Below are positions 1 through 11,430 of a DNA stretch of 64,000 nt, piece after piece. The number at the start of each line of letters is the position of its first letter. The stretch's first letter is position 1. Origin of the DNA: Ceratopteris richardii (taxonomy: Eukaryota > Streptophyta > Polypodiopsida > Polypodiales > Pteridaceae). Location: NCBI GenBank assembly GCA_020310875.1, contig CM035423.1, positions 117,852,989-117,916,988 on the forward strand, given 5' to 3'. The position numbers were made by a program, and so were the translations under genes. The notes under the pieces were generated by a model. It was not told where the DNA came from. It made no database searches and saw only the letters and a list, made by a program, of their open reading frames with translations.

Positions 1-158
1 ACCTCAATGGTCAATAGTACAGTCATCGCTTAACATGGCATGTATGCTCGCAACATGCAAATAGTCCCGCTTAGCCATTTCCTCGCACATCTCACAGTCT
101 TTACAAATGCGAGCTCTAAATTATACATCCACAATATTGGGGCGTAATGACACCAATC

Positions 159-302
159 GACGAAAAGCTTCATGTGCTTTCTTTGACCCACCAGCAAACA
201 GTAATGGACTGTAATGTTACACAGATGGACGAAAAGCTTCATGCGCTTTCTTTGACCCACCAGCAGCAAACAGTGCAGTGAACGACATTGACGAAAAGCT
301 TC
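159..302 (+). repeat. Short direct repeats of a 62-69-base unit
   Basis: The string GACGAAAAGCTTC begins at 159, 228 and 290. The first two units also share most of the following stretch (CTTTCTTTGACCCACCAGCA). Spacing is 69 and then 62 bases, so this is a small tandem array whose last partial copy forms the loop of the adjoining hairpin. Confidence 0.8.
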
Positions 303-325
303 CGTCAATGTCGTTCACTGCACTG
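271..325. repeat. Perfect 23-bp inverted repeat (hairpin)
   Basis: Bases 271-293 and 303-325 are exact reverse complements over 23 bp, separated by a 9-base spacer (294-302). Pairing stops at both edges. The spacer is the third copy of the GACGAAAAGCTTC repeat. No transposon ends or target duplication are evident. Confidence 0.9.
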
Positions 326-1152
326 GAAGGAAGAGAATGGGATACAATCATTGCCACAGGAATCAAGTATATCCGCACTTCCGTTTTGGGTTTTTAGTGC
401 TTAAAAAATTAAAATTGATTAAAACTGTGGAGCGGAAATTGGAATCAAGTGCCATTCGAGGTGCGTCAGACACTTCGTTACAAAGGTTAGCAAAGGAATT
501 CATGCTACACCATAGCTGTCGAGTATCTTCGTGCATTTTAAATCATAAAGTACAGGAATTCTGAGTACATTATCAGCTTAGTGGCATTAAATGTTATGAT
601 ATTAGTGTTGACTAATCGGGCAGAAACGTAGTGACATTTAATGTTATGATATAGTTGTTAATTAAATGATAGACAAGACATAGCTACAATAGAAAATCGA
701 TGGTGATCTGCTAATACGCACAGAAAAAATCAGTTTGGATTCACACAGTTAGCGAGGAGGATAAACAACAGGTAGGAAATTGTGCAGTATATTCCAGCTT
801 ACCTGAAAACATAACATTGGCATGGTATAATACGGCACAATAATGTTAGAATCATAAATTAATTTCATTTGTACATACATTCTTTTATTTCCTTACAGAT
901 TTCGTCATATGCACCCTTTCTAATATATTATTTTAATTTTTTTGTCCTTCATATGCGACTTCAAACAACAATCTAACAAAAGTCAGATCTGATAGATCAT
1001 ATAACTATTTAAAATAACACATTGCACATTCTAATGGAAGAGTGAGGAGTTGCGCTCGAACACATTCATCTCCTCGATTAAAAATACATGCATTAAAACA
1101 TTGGAAATAAGAAATAAGTTCCATTTTTTTTTCTTTTGAGAGTACGACAAAT

Positions 1153-1268
1153 CCAACCTTAGAGGCACCCATGTGTGAGAAATTGATAGATACATGTCCA
1201 GCCAAAACTTCCAACCTTAGAGGCACCCATGTGTGAGAAATTGATAGATACATGTCCAGCCAAAACTT
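1153..1268 (+). repeat. Tandem duplication, 58-bp unit x2
   Basis: 1153-1210 is repeated at 1211-1268 with essentially no differences. Both begin CCAACCTTAGAGGCACCCAT. The near identity implies a recent local duplication. No coding role is visible. Confidence 0.85.
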
Positions 1269-1964
1269 GAACTCGGGACTTCCTCCTTAAAACTCAGGGC
1301 GTCAAACCACTTGGTTTGGACAATAAGCTTGATTTTACTTGAAGTTATCAGCCTTTTCAAATTTTGATTTTCTTCTAAAATTTGGACCTTAGTCGGAAAT
1401 TTCTTAATTTCTTGTATTCATTTTTCCCAATGATCTTAAATATGCTTTACTTGCTGTGTAGACTCGCGTTTTGTAGGCATCTATCTTCACGTGTGCAAAA
1501 ATATGTGTTTTATTATCTATCATCTTTGTTTGTAATGTTTTTATCTTGGCAGTTATCTACTTGTATCTCTCTCTTAAGAAACCCTCTCGTTATCTTCATA
1601 TCTTCGACTTTGTATTTCTTGAAGTTTTGAAGGACGTCGAATTGAGATTTATCATTTACTTATTCTTGGACCTTGTATTCTTTATGGCCCTTATTTTATT
1701 GAACATGATAAACATGATTAATTTCCTTTTTGTTCATAACTTCTAAGTTTATTTATCTTGTATTCTTTGAGAATTCATATTTAGAAATGAATGTGGAATA
1801 CATAAACACACTTATATCGTATATCTCTTCACATATTTGTGATTCCAAGTCCAGTTCTTTTAGAACATGGACCATAAATAAATAATACCTTTGTTCATCA
1901 AAATACTCATTGAGGACTTGCTCACTTACAAATATATCTAGAGTGACCAACATCTCCATTTAGT

Positions 1965-2200
1965 TGTTGATATATTTCGATAGTGATGTGTGTGTACATG
2001 CTTGGGACCACCGGGGCACTTTTTTACATCTTTAGAAGGTTTTTCTCCCTTTACTTGTATATATGTCTATAACCCTAACAGGTTACTTATCTTTGTACAT
2101 CCACTTGGTTATTCATTTAGTGTTGTGTTGTGCTCTGAGCTTCTTCTTCTTCTTCTTCCTTGTGTTGTTATTATGCTTCCAGAGACCTCAAACTCCAACA
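1965..2200 (+). repeat. 5' LTR of the family-A Copia fragment
   Basis: It starts TGTTGATATATTT and ends AACTCCAACA, matching the 230-base LTRs at 17748 and 22672 with scattered substitutions and a lengthened CTT run. Immediately after it, ACTGTATTAGAGCA corresponds to the ATTGGTATCAGAGCA primer site of the intact copy, with mutations. Confidence 0.85.
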
Positions 2201-2490
2201 ACTGTATTAGAGCATGTCTTCGCTTCTTCTAGGGCATTTTTAACATCCCTTTGGTCAACATCTCAAAATCACACAAAAATTGGTGAGCATACTCAATTTA
2301 TTTTTGCATTCGAATGCACTATCATAACATATGTGTGGGCAATTTCGTCATTTTGTGCGAAACATATACAAGTTTTGGTTCACTAGTACAAGTGCCTCAA
2401 AGTCAGCTACAGGTTTAGCAGAGCTGGAAAGGGTGTTTTTGTTCAACTTTTCAAGATACGTTCATTTTTCTAAATTAGGATATTTAGTCA

Positions 2491-3000
2491 ATGGCCATGA
2501 CAGAAAGCAATGATGTATTTGATATGTTGGTTGCTGAGGATAGGTTGGATGGTACTAATTGCCCATTGTGGGCATATATGATGCATCATGTATTGGTAGC
2601 AAAAGCACCATGGAATATTGTGCGGTGTGTTCAAAAAGGTCCCACTACACCTGCAAATATAGTTATTGAAGGTGATGTAGATGGTGTTGAAGATGATGAT
2701 CTTTAAATTCCTCTTCATGCCTTAGTTCCTGTTGCATGTAGTGCAGAGCAACTTCATTGGGATGGCATATATGCTCAAGCATATGTAGATAGCTTTGTCT
2801 ATCAAACATGCCATTATCCCTCACATTCACTCTTGTAAAATAACAAAGGATGCTTGGGATAAACTTGTCACTTTATACCAGGCAAGAAATGGGGCTCATG
2901 TTGCTCACCTCCAAAAATAGCTGGAGAGTGAGCATATGAATGAAGGAGATTCTATGGATATTTTTTTGACAAAGATCAAAGATTTGAAGGAGCAGTTGTA
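2491..3000 (+). pseudogene. Copia gag remnant
   Basis: Translation from 2491 (MAMTESNDVFDMLVAEDRLD) matches the N-terminus of the gag at 18333 (MAESSDVFRMLAVEDKLD). The frame stays open to a stop at 2704-2706. Gag-like sequence continues after it with several more stops and frame changes until about 3000. The product would have been the nucleocapsid precursor of the element; it is not functional. Confidence 0.75.
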
Positions 3001-3916
3001 TAAGCTCAAAAGAAAATCAATCAAAGCAATAGCGAGAGAAACGATACCATTATTACACACATGTCAAGCTGAATGCATCTAGAGTATGCAAAATAGGGTC
3101 ACACTACAAGGCCTCACATTTGGCACATGAATTCCCCAAGATTATTTAGTTGTAAAAATTTCCTCAATAGGGGAATAGAGCTTCAATTGTACTCTAGTAG
3201 TGTAGGACTCTCAGTAGCTATATCTAGTTCTTTGCTTCGACTATTACTAATCCATTTATTTTCTTTCTCATCAAAAATAAAAAAATTGGTATTCAAGTCT
3301 TAGGGAAAAACAAGGTGATGATATAATTAATGCAAAAGGGGAACCACTTGAAGGAAGGATGATTCGTGCATGAGAACTAGGAAATTCTTTATAGTTTTCA
3401 TACTCTGTCATGTTAATCAAGGCTTAATGATTTGAGTGCCGATGGCTTTTGAAAACACTAAAGAGATGCCTCAAGTGGACAAAGTTCCTTAGGAGTATGT
3501 CGTCAAAGCTATGGGACATTGGTTTAGAGATGACAAACCCACAAGCACACATTTGTTCTTGGTTACCATTTGGAAAAAAGATCATTAGTTTCCCATCATG
3601 GGTTTGGATTTTCATATTATCCACAACATGCCTCAGACCATTGAAACATGGACAAAAGTAGGCCAAGTTACCTATTTACAAGCCAGATTCTAAGAGATGC
3701 ATGCATGTCATGAACACATTGCACCCAACCATAAACAAACTATCTATTCCAAAAGCTCAAGTCAAGTATTTGTGAGGAAGGTTGAGAACTATTCGGTTCA
3801 CTCATGAACTCATTAAGGATGTTTTTGGATGGGTAAAGAATGGTATAGTTGGCCTCAAGGATGAAAACCATGATGTGAAGAAAAGAACCTTTTTGGATAC
3901 AAACCACATTGATATT
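3001..3916. other. Unassigned repetitive spacer
   Basis: No gene recognised. Stretches around 3430-3800 translate on the plus strand into gag-like fragments with several stops, but I cannot match them to a family. 3915 borders the minus-strand LTR that follows. Confidence 0.35.
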
Positions 3917-4146
3917 TGTTGGAGTTTGAGGTCTACAGAAGCATGTGAACGAAACAAGGAAGAAGAAGAAGCTTGAGCACAACACACAATATTGAATGTA
4001 TTACTAGGAGAATGTACAAAGGTAAGTGACACATTAGGGTTATAGGCGTATATAAAAGCCGAGGGAAAAAACCTCCTAAAGAAGGAAAAAAGTGCCTTGA
4101 CAATCCTATGTGTGTTCACACACATCACTACTGAAATATATAAACA
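3917..4146 (-). repeat. 3' LTR of the minus-strand family-A copy
   Basis: It is 230 bases, the same length as the LTRs at 17748 and 22672, and ends TGTTGGAGTT on the plus strand (reverse of AACTCCAACA). The bases beyond 4146 (AATCCCCCTGGGGAG) are the polypurine tract read from the other strand, which fixes the orientation. Confidence 0.85.
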
Positions 4147-6408
4147 AATCCCCCTGGGGAGTGATGTGGTGAAAAAGGAGTTGGCACACATGTATAAGGA
4201 AGTGCCAAGCTGTGTGGAAGGAGATCAATCCACAAAAGGTAGTAAGCCTAAAGCTTTGATGAAAGCTTCAAACTTCTCCTGAGGCAGAGCCTCTGTGAAA
4301 AGATCCAAAAACCACTAGTGGACACATGAATGTCATAACAACCATCCCAATGAGAGTCAGAAAAAACATGTAAACCTCGTAGTAGTGATCCCCCCTTGGG
4401 ATAAAACAATCCAAATAGTTGGGTAGCACTCAAGTAGAAAAAGATGTGCTTAACCGTCTACCAATGCTTGACACGTGGGCAATCCATAAACCTGCTCATC
4501 TGAGAGACAACAATATGAATATCAGGTTAAGTTATGCATAAGTAAATCAAACATTCAATAGCTTGCTGATAGAGAACAACATCAAAAGCATCCCTAGCCT
4601 CACGAATACTCAATCGTAAACATGTTTCCATAGGACTAGCATAGGTTTGCAAACTTCAAGCCCAAAACACTGCAATAATGTAACAATATACATTGTTTGA
4701 AACAAAGCCATTCTCCCATCAACTTGCATAAACTAAATGTCGAAATAATGATGCAAAGCCCCCAATTATAATGTCTCAAAAGAGGCATACAAATCAGCCT
4801 TTAAATAAGAAATATGCTTCTCATAATTGGGACTAGTGAGCAGCATGTCATCAACATATGCAACGATGATCAAAAGCACATCATCTACATGCTTAACATA
4901 TAAGGTGCTCTCAATTAGATTGTTCTCAAAAACATGTGCAATCAAGTAGGCATGTATCTTTTCATACGAAGCACGTGGTGCTTGCTTCAACCCACATAAT
5001 GCCTTTTTCAATCTGTAAACTTTGTTTTCATGCCCTTTTTGCACAAAATCATGGGGCTGAACTACATACACTTCTTCATGTAAGTCACCATTGGGAAATG
5101 TAGTTTTAATGTCAAATTGATGTACATTCCAACAATGATGAGCTGAACTGAACAAATGCTACGAATGGTAGTCATTCCACATGTGGGTGGAAAGGTCTCA
5201 TCAAAATCAATGCCTCTCTCTTGAGCATAACCTTTTGCAACAAGCATAGCCTTATACCTATGAACTATTCCATTAGGCTTACCCTTCAACTTTTGTACCC
5301 ATTTAGTGCCAATGGACTTTTTTTCTAGGAGGAAAATCACAAAAAGACGAGGTACAATTCTTCATAATAGTGTCATATTGTGATTGTACGACAACCATCC
5401 AAATCTTTGAATGTTGTGCTTCATCAAAAGAAACATGCTCATTATCATCACAAGGACTACAAGCAGCCTTTGCATAGCAATCTGATGCAAAAGATGCACT
5501 ATGACAGCCTGAATGAGTAAGTTATAATACTGTTGCATCTAATTTTCTATCTCGCAAAGTTTGCACCAACCATTTTTGACATAGTTTTTGCCTCCTCTAT
5601 ATCAATCCTTTTGTCAACAAGTGTATTATGCTAATCTCGATTAGATTGGAATGATCTACATCATCATGTGAAACCTATAAAGGTTGAAAAATTGCCTCGA
5701 TTGGACTAGCAATTAACTCTCCACTCATAAAATGAGGCACCAAAGTGTCATACGCATCTTTGGAGCTAACTGATGTCTCCTTAATACATGAAAGTAAAGG
5801 CTGAATTGCATCTTACACAAAAAAACATCACAGCTAATTAAAGTGTATTTAGTATATGGATGATACATATGATGCTATTTGCTTTAAACATTGTATCCAA
5901 CGAAAATACATGTGATTGCTTTATCATCTAGTTTCCTACATTGTTGTTCAGGAACTAATGCATATGTTAGACAACCAAAGATGCAGAGATGAGCAACAAG
6001 TTGCTTAGGACCATGCCAAGCCCCATATGGAGTGATAGACTACAGTGCTTTGGTGGGACACCTCTTAAGTACATATGTTGCACACATAACAACCTCAAGC
6101 TAGAAGCTATGTGGTAAAACCCCACTTTTGACGATACACCTCGCCATCTCCATAAGAGACATGCTCTTCCTTTCAAAAAGTTTAACTCCATTTTTTTGAG
6201 GTGTATACGACACTATACACTGATGTTTTATCACGCACTCAACCAAAAATGCATTGAAATTAGAAGACATGTATTCCCCCTGATCAAAATGGAGGGTGCC
6301 CATTTTACATGTTAACATATTTTCAGCCATAACCGGAAACTATTTGAAGCACACAAACAGTTTGGACTTTTCTTTCAATGGATACACACATGCATGTCTA
6401 GGAAAATA
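4147..6408 (-). pseudogene. Copia pol remnant (integrase-RT-RNase H)
   Basis: Pieces match the pol of the element at 17.7 kb. Integrase appears near 6100-6400 (MAENMLTCKMGTLHFDQGEY). Reverse transcriptase at 4770-5340 includes VAYVDDMLLTSP with the YVDD catalytic motif retained. RNase H pieces are near 4250-4430 (HVFSDSHWDGCYDIHVS). Frames change repeatedly. The Trp codon after LPHSF in integrase is TAG at 6100-6102; the same codon is TGA in the copy at 20397, an independent hit. Where the 21458 stop lies in the other copy, this one still reads Gln (DFVQKGHEN). Confidence 0.8.
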
Positions 6409-6703
6409 TGAAGTATTTCGGCAGTGATGCACCACGGTGTGCTCTCCTTGAGAGCTCCATGACAATATACTCGAAGTAGAGAACTGAGCTCCTAAGTCCG
6501 CACATGGTACTCCGCACATAGGTTGGGGTATGCATAGAAAAACAGAGTACAGAGGGAGCACGAAGATAGACTTCTTAGGTCTTACAAATGCGGTTAAACT
6601 TACAATCTGTGACTGACTAGGCCACTATATGTTTTATTAAAGAACATATACAAAGAAGTGTCCAGTGGCCATTTGGCCTTTCACATGGACACTAACAGTA
6701 ACA
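6409..6703 (-). repeat. Probable 3' LTR of the TNT1-like element
   Basis: On the minus strand AGTGGGAGAC (polypurine tract) is followed by TGTTACTG at 6703, the usual arrangement for this lineage. The other edge is inferred from TG at 6409-6410, where similarity to the family-A integrase stops. There is no second LTR for comparison, so the outer edge is approximate. Confidence 0.6.
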
Positions 6704-6880
6704 GTCTCCCACTAAAGGCCAATATGTCCAAAGTAACTATGGGAGAAAAATAAAGAATGATAAAGAATACCTGAGTGTAAGTATACAAACTATACCTTCC
6801 ACCTGATGGGCATGTTACACAGTATACAAGTGATTTTGTAACATCATGAATCAAGTCACCCAAATCAAGTGACAACAGTG

Positions 6881-8780
6881 TCAAAAGCTATCCTGTGGTA
6901 GAGCTTTAGTCAAAGCATCTGCAACATTATCTCGAGTGTGAACCTTCTCAAGAATAATGTGCTTAATGGCTAAGCAATCTCTAATGAAGTGATACCTCAC
7001 CTCAATGTGCTTGGTCTTTGCATGATAGACGAGATTCTTAGCCAAAGCAATGGCACTCTGACTATCACTGAGCAAATGAGGTACATGCTGAGGTAAACCC
7101 ATATCACAAGCAAGACGAGAAAGCCACAATTCTTCCTTACATGCCTCACTTGCTACAACATACTCTACTTCTGTGGTGGAAATAGCTATACATTCTTGAA
7201 GAAGAGATCTCCAAGAGATGGCACCTCCAGCAAAATGAAAAGTGTACCCTAATGTAGATTTAAGATTGTCTACACAACCAACATAGTCAGAATTTGTGTA
7301 ACCAATAATGGATGCTTTTCCTCTACCTAAGCATAAACACTTGTTCTTAGTGCCACTCAGATATCTTAAAATCATCTTGATCGTTTCCCAATGTTTCTTG
7401 CCAGGATTAGACATATATCTGCTCACAACTCCCAACGCAAATGAAATGTCTAGTTTCGTAGCTACCATAGCATACATGAGACTATTGACAATGGACTAAT
7501 AGGGAATTTTGGTCATGAATTCCTTTTTCTCATCTGATTTGGGGCAATCATCCTTGCTCAATTTCACATATGTGGGTAAAGGTGTACTCAATGCCTTTCC
7601 ACCCTACATATTGAACCTGTGAAGTATTTTGGATATGTACTCATTTTGAGACAAGTATATGCATCTTTTGCTCCTATCATGAGTAATGCGCATGCCAAGA
7701 ATAAGTTTGGCATCCCCCAAATCCTTCATATCAAATGTCTGACTTAACTTCTTTTTTAGAATTGACAAGTCATAAGAGGACTTCCCAACAATCAACATAT
7801 CATCGACATAAAGTATCAAGCATATCAAGCTTCCATCTAAGCATCCTTTGTGTAGAGTCAGTGATCCTCATTGCTTCGATAATAGAATTGAAACTTCATA
7901 AAAGCATCAAACTTTTGGTACCATTCTCTAGGGGACTGTTTAAGTCCATACAAGCTCTTCTTGAGCTTACAAACTAGACTTTCCTTGCCAGGAACTACAT
8001 AACCTTTTGGTTGTTCCATATAAATCTCATCTGTCAGATCTCCCCGCAAGAAAGAAATTTTCACATCCATTTGGACTAGTTCTAAGTCCTCCATTGCAAC
8101 GAATCCAAGCAACATGCACAGGGTAGTCATCTTGACCAGTAGAGAGAAGATTTCTTGGAAATCAACACCATGTTGTTGCTTAAAACCCTTTGCAAGAAGT
8201 CATGCTTTATACTTTGGAGAAGCACTATCTGATGTGAATTTTCAGCTTATATAACCATTTACATGGTAAAGCTTTCATGCCCTTTGGCAAAGGTACTCTG
8301 AATAGAATCCAACTCACACTTGACATGATCCTATGTCTGCATAGCTTCTTTGTAGCAAGAAGGCTCACCGGCATTTGTTAAGAGAACAAAATCTAAACCT
8401 GGAGCAATATCTATCATGTGGATGTGAGACACGTGCAGAGCATCTCAATGGTTGTTGAACAGGAACATGTGCAGATTGATCTTATTGGACATTCTCTTGA
8501 ACGTCCCTATGTGCAGCATTTTTATGCATGTTAAGTGGAGGACTAATATCCTCAAACACCCGCTCTTCTCCCTTCAAGCACCTTAATGGGCTGTTTATGC
8601 ATCTTAGACTCATTGAAAATGACATCACTACTTCTGATCATCGATCGTGTTTCAACATCCCATAAGCGACATCCAAATTGTCCTTCTCGACCATATCAAG
8701 AAAAATGCATTTCTTTGACTTATGGTCCAACTTTTGTCTAAGACTCTTGGGTATATAAACATAAAGTTATCATAGATCCC
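6881..8780 (-). pseudogene. TNT1-like Copia pol remnant
   Basis: The longest piece (6881-7477, 198 residues) is the end of reverse transcriptase plus RNase H: SRYMSNPGKKHWETIKMILR, a degraded GYTNSDYVGCVD where SDADWAG is usual, TTEVEYVVASEA, and a C-terminal DNVADALTKALP. Next come RT pieces at 7604-7828 (LILYVDDMLIVGKSSYD, catalytic YVDD intact) and 7858-8130 (LGFVAMEDLELVQMDVKISF). Past 8200 the translation resembles the linker between integrase and RT. Frameshifts separate the pieces, so no functional polyprotein is possible. Confidence 0.8.
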
Positions 8781-9850
8781 TAAATTCCTTTCTTGTATTG
8801 GGGTGTTATCACTAATTACTAAATTGCCTTTTGCTATGAGAACAATAAGGTTATTGGATTAGTTCTAGCTACAACAAAAGACATTTTTACAACAGTTGTA
8901 AGTATAGCCTCTATTATCACATTAAGCTCATCATGTTTCCACATGATTGGAAGATGAAAGTCGTGCCTTTTTTTTTATGTCGATGAAGTATTTTCATATT
9001 CATCACGATTTTGGAAAATAGATTTAAATAGTTATGCGTCTCATCACTCCATTAGTAAATATCGCTTGCAATGTGTCCATATCTGCTACATATAAAACAT
9101 CATTCATTACTTGAGCTCCTTGATTGTTACTCTTTTCTATTTCTACCTCTTCTATTGCACTTTCCTCTGAGGTTAATGATGTATTGTGCCAAAATCCAAG
9201 GTCCTTAATGGATTTGCAAAATGATACTTGATCTAATCTATCATAGGCCTACCAAAGTCTATCTTTAAGAAAATGAAGCCTTGATCTGATTATTAGGCAT
9301 ATTCCACCACCCAAATGTCACAGTTTGGCCCAACTCCACATTGATGTCTTTATGTAGGCCCTTCCTTAAATCTACTTCCATGTATATGTGAGGGTGCCAT
9401 GTTGTATTTAATGAATACCCATTGTTCTCGCAAGTTTGACCTCCCATGCCCTCTTTTGTATCCACTATAGAACCCACAGGAGCTAGAAAATATCTAATGA
9501 AGGGATAAAATAGATATCATAGATAGGGAAGCTCAATCCAAAGAGGATATTTTGAGGGATAATATTTTCTTAGAGAGATATTTGGAAAAACCTTGAATAG
9601 GCACATGGTAGTTCTTTGGATTATTGATGTATCTAAATGGAAGGTTTGAAAGACATTTTCTCATTTTCAAAAACCAAGAGGACATGATTTCTTGGAAAGA
9701 ATTGGTACTGTTGACTCAAATACCTCAAAGTAACCACGTTTTCTTAAACCATTCCTCTAAGAATTCAATGGGATGCCTAGAGCCCAAGCGGCACAAGTGC
9801 TTGAGATATTCTTTTACTTTTTGAACTTCATCTTGTGGAAGAGACACTAC
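8781..9850 (-). pseudogene. LINE ORF1-like remnant (DUF4283/zinc-knuckle type)
   Basis: On the minus strand near 9500 the translation reads YPSKYPLWIELPYL then, after a stop, APVGSIVDTKEGMGG. This is followed by HIYMEVDLRKGLHKDINVEL at 9265-9477. The order resembles the DUF4283 and adjacent zinc-knuckle region of plant non-LTR retrotransposon ORF1 and related zinc-finger genes. Around 9060-9110 CFICSRYGHIASD looks like a CX2CX4H knuckle whose last Cys is lost. Frames are broken throughout. The family call rests on pattern memory only. Confidence 0.4.
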
Positions 9851-11361
9851 CACCATTGGGACCTTGAATAGACATATAAAGGAACTAGGCCGAAGTTACT
9901 CACCATTGGAAATGCAACTTCCATTATAAAAATGTTACCAAAAGAAGTCTTCTAAGAAGGGAACTTGGGTGTCTCATGGATGTGGCACCCCATTCAAACC
10001 AAGGGTGTCTATTTTGAGACTCTCAAAGTAGAATTGAAAATGTTCATACCTTGCATGAAGTCGAGACAAAGAATTTATTATGAGGCTAAGCTCTCAAATT
10101 TGAGAAAATCTATATGAGAGAAGAGAGTTACACACATGAGTTGAAAAGGTCACTCCACCCCAACCATGCAACTCATGTATGTAGTTGAAGAGTTCCTATC
10201 TAGAAAAGGCTTTAGAAGGTGTTAGCTACCAGAACATAATAACTCATATTTTGTAACTCATATTTCTTTGTAATAGGAGAAGGGGTTATATTTGAGATCC
10301 AAAGAGTTATTTCCGAAAGCACGATATCTTGTATATTTGGAAGTTCAGAATAGTGTTACATAGAGGAAGAACATAACTATGTAGAACAAAGAGAAAAGAG
10401 GAGAAGATGGTGACTCTGGAATTACGAAGAAGAAAAGATGATTTTACAAAACTGTCGGTCATTGCAGTATTCTATTTGTGTTACGTAAATAATTCTGAAG
10501 TCCAAACGCAGATATCTCCATGGGATGTTTACGATGCAACCTATGGTGTTGTATACTGAATTATGGTATCATCTCCAAACTATCTTGTATCATCAAGTTT
10601 GTAAATCTTTCCAAAAATATTATGAATCTTGTGGTGTATGAATTACAATCTGAATTGTGCCAATGAACCTTAAACATATTAAGTGTGCAATGGTAATTTA
10701 ATGGAACAAAAATGCATGTTATGATTGCGATGCCGTAATCATAATCCCTATTCCCAAATTCATCTCCTTTCGAGGTTTTGTGTGTTAATCTTACATCACA
10801 ACCTCAAACAAATTAGTGACCATGATGGGATGGGGTTTGCTCTTAGGATGGGGTTCTTCTTAAATTGATGTTGTTGTAGAGTGGCACGAAATACTTGTTG
10901 AGTGATCAACATCACAAATACTTAGACAAACTTATCAAGAAAACCTTAGGAACTATGTGTTTAGAAGATGTTTCAATTGTTGAATCATTAGGGTGAAAAA
11001 GGGCCGAAAAGGGGTTGTTTGCTAATGAGAGATTAAGGAAATTGACAAATAGAGTCTTTCCACGTGTACAAGAATATAACATTATTGTACCTTTTAACCA
11101 TATGAAGAAATTCTTTTTTTAATACAATATTCTCTAAAAGCACCGCTAAAGTGATGAAGAGTCTCGTATTCAATGTACAATTTTTTGGTTTGATGCAAAA
11201 AAAGATATTTTGGCACACTACACAAAGCATATTCTAAAATTTCTAAGAAGGAATTGATTTTTGAAGATACGAAATATTTTTGGGTTCACAAAATTTCATG
11301 ATCATTCAACGACAGGGTTTACATCAAATCAAAAGTTTTCACGTGTACAAAGCCTTTTTCT
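9851..11361. other. No gene recognised upstream of the 11.4-kb gene
   Basis: No domain, LTR boundary or RNA gene is evident. Short frames here are AT-rich and interrupted. The last few hundred bases presumably hold upstream control sequence for the gene at 11431; CACGTG cores occur at 11058 and 11340. Confidence 0.4.
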
Positions 11362-11370
11362 CTATAAATA
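11362..11370 (+). promoter_or_regulatory. TATA box of the 11.4-kb gene
   Basis: CTATAAATA lies about 60 bases before the ATG at 11431, which would give a short CT-rich leader (CATTCTTCTTCTTCTAAG) ending TTCAAATGGCT, a good plant start context. A G-box core CACGTG is about 20 bases upstream. Confidence 0.6.
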
Positions 11371-11430
11371 CTCCCAAAATTTGTGAACGTCAATTTCTCG
11401 CTTTGAACATTCTTCTTCTTCTAAGTTCAA

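Larger units (their letters stand above)
1..1964. other. No gene recognised; AT-rich spacer with small repeats
   Basis: I find no reading frame with a recognisable domain, no LTR boundary and no RNA gene. The short open frames near 1382-1746 are hydrophobic low-complexity translations of T-rich DNA and are not convincing. The structure I can see is the repeat cluster at 159-325 and the tandem duplication at 1153-1268, listed separately. Confidence 0.5.
1965..3000 (+). mobile_element. Copia LTR retrotransposon, 5' fragment (family A)
   Basis: An LTR at 1965-2200, a degenerate initiator-Met primer site and a decayed gag match, in order, the complete family-A element at 17748-22901. Similarity stops near 3000 in mid-gag, so pol and the 3' LTR are missing. 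This is a truncated old copy, clearly more diverged than the element at 17.7 kb. Confidence 0.8.
3917..6408 (-). mobile_element. Copia family-A 3' half, minus strand
   Basis: Reading the minus strand from 6408 to 3917 gives the end of integrase, reverse transcriptase, RNase H and then a 3' LTR, in the same order as the element at 17748-22901. The 5' half (LTR, gag, protease, first part of integrase) is absent because the LTR of another Copia begins at 6409. It carries many stops and small deletions. Confidence 0.8.
6409..8780 (-). mobile_element. TNT1-like Copia 3' fragment, minus strand
   Basis: A second Copia lineage, distinct in sequence from family A. A roughly 295-base LTR (6409-6703) is followed on the minus strand by RNase H, reverse transcriptase and the end of integrase out to about 8780. 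The 5' part is not found. Its LTR abuts the truncated family-A copy at 6408, which suggests that it inserted there; loss of the far half prevents checking for a target duplication. Confidence 0.7.

Noticed and set aside
1382..1746. Hydrophobic plus-strand frames suggesting a small membrane protein
   Set aside because: T-rich DNA gives Phe/Leu runs in more than one frame; no start context, splice signal or homology supports a gene.
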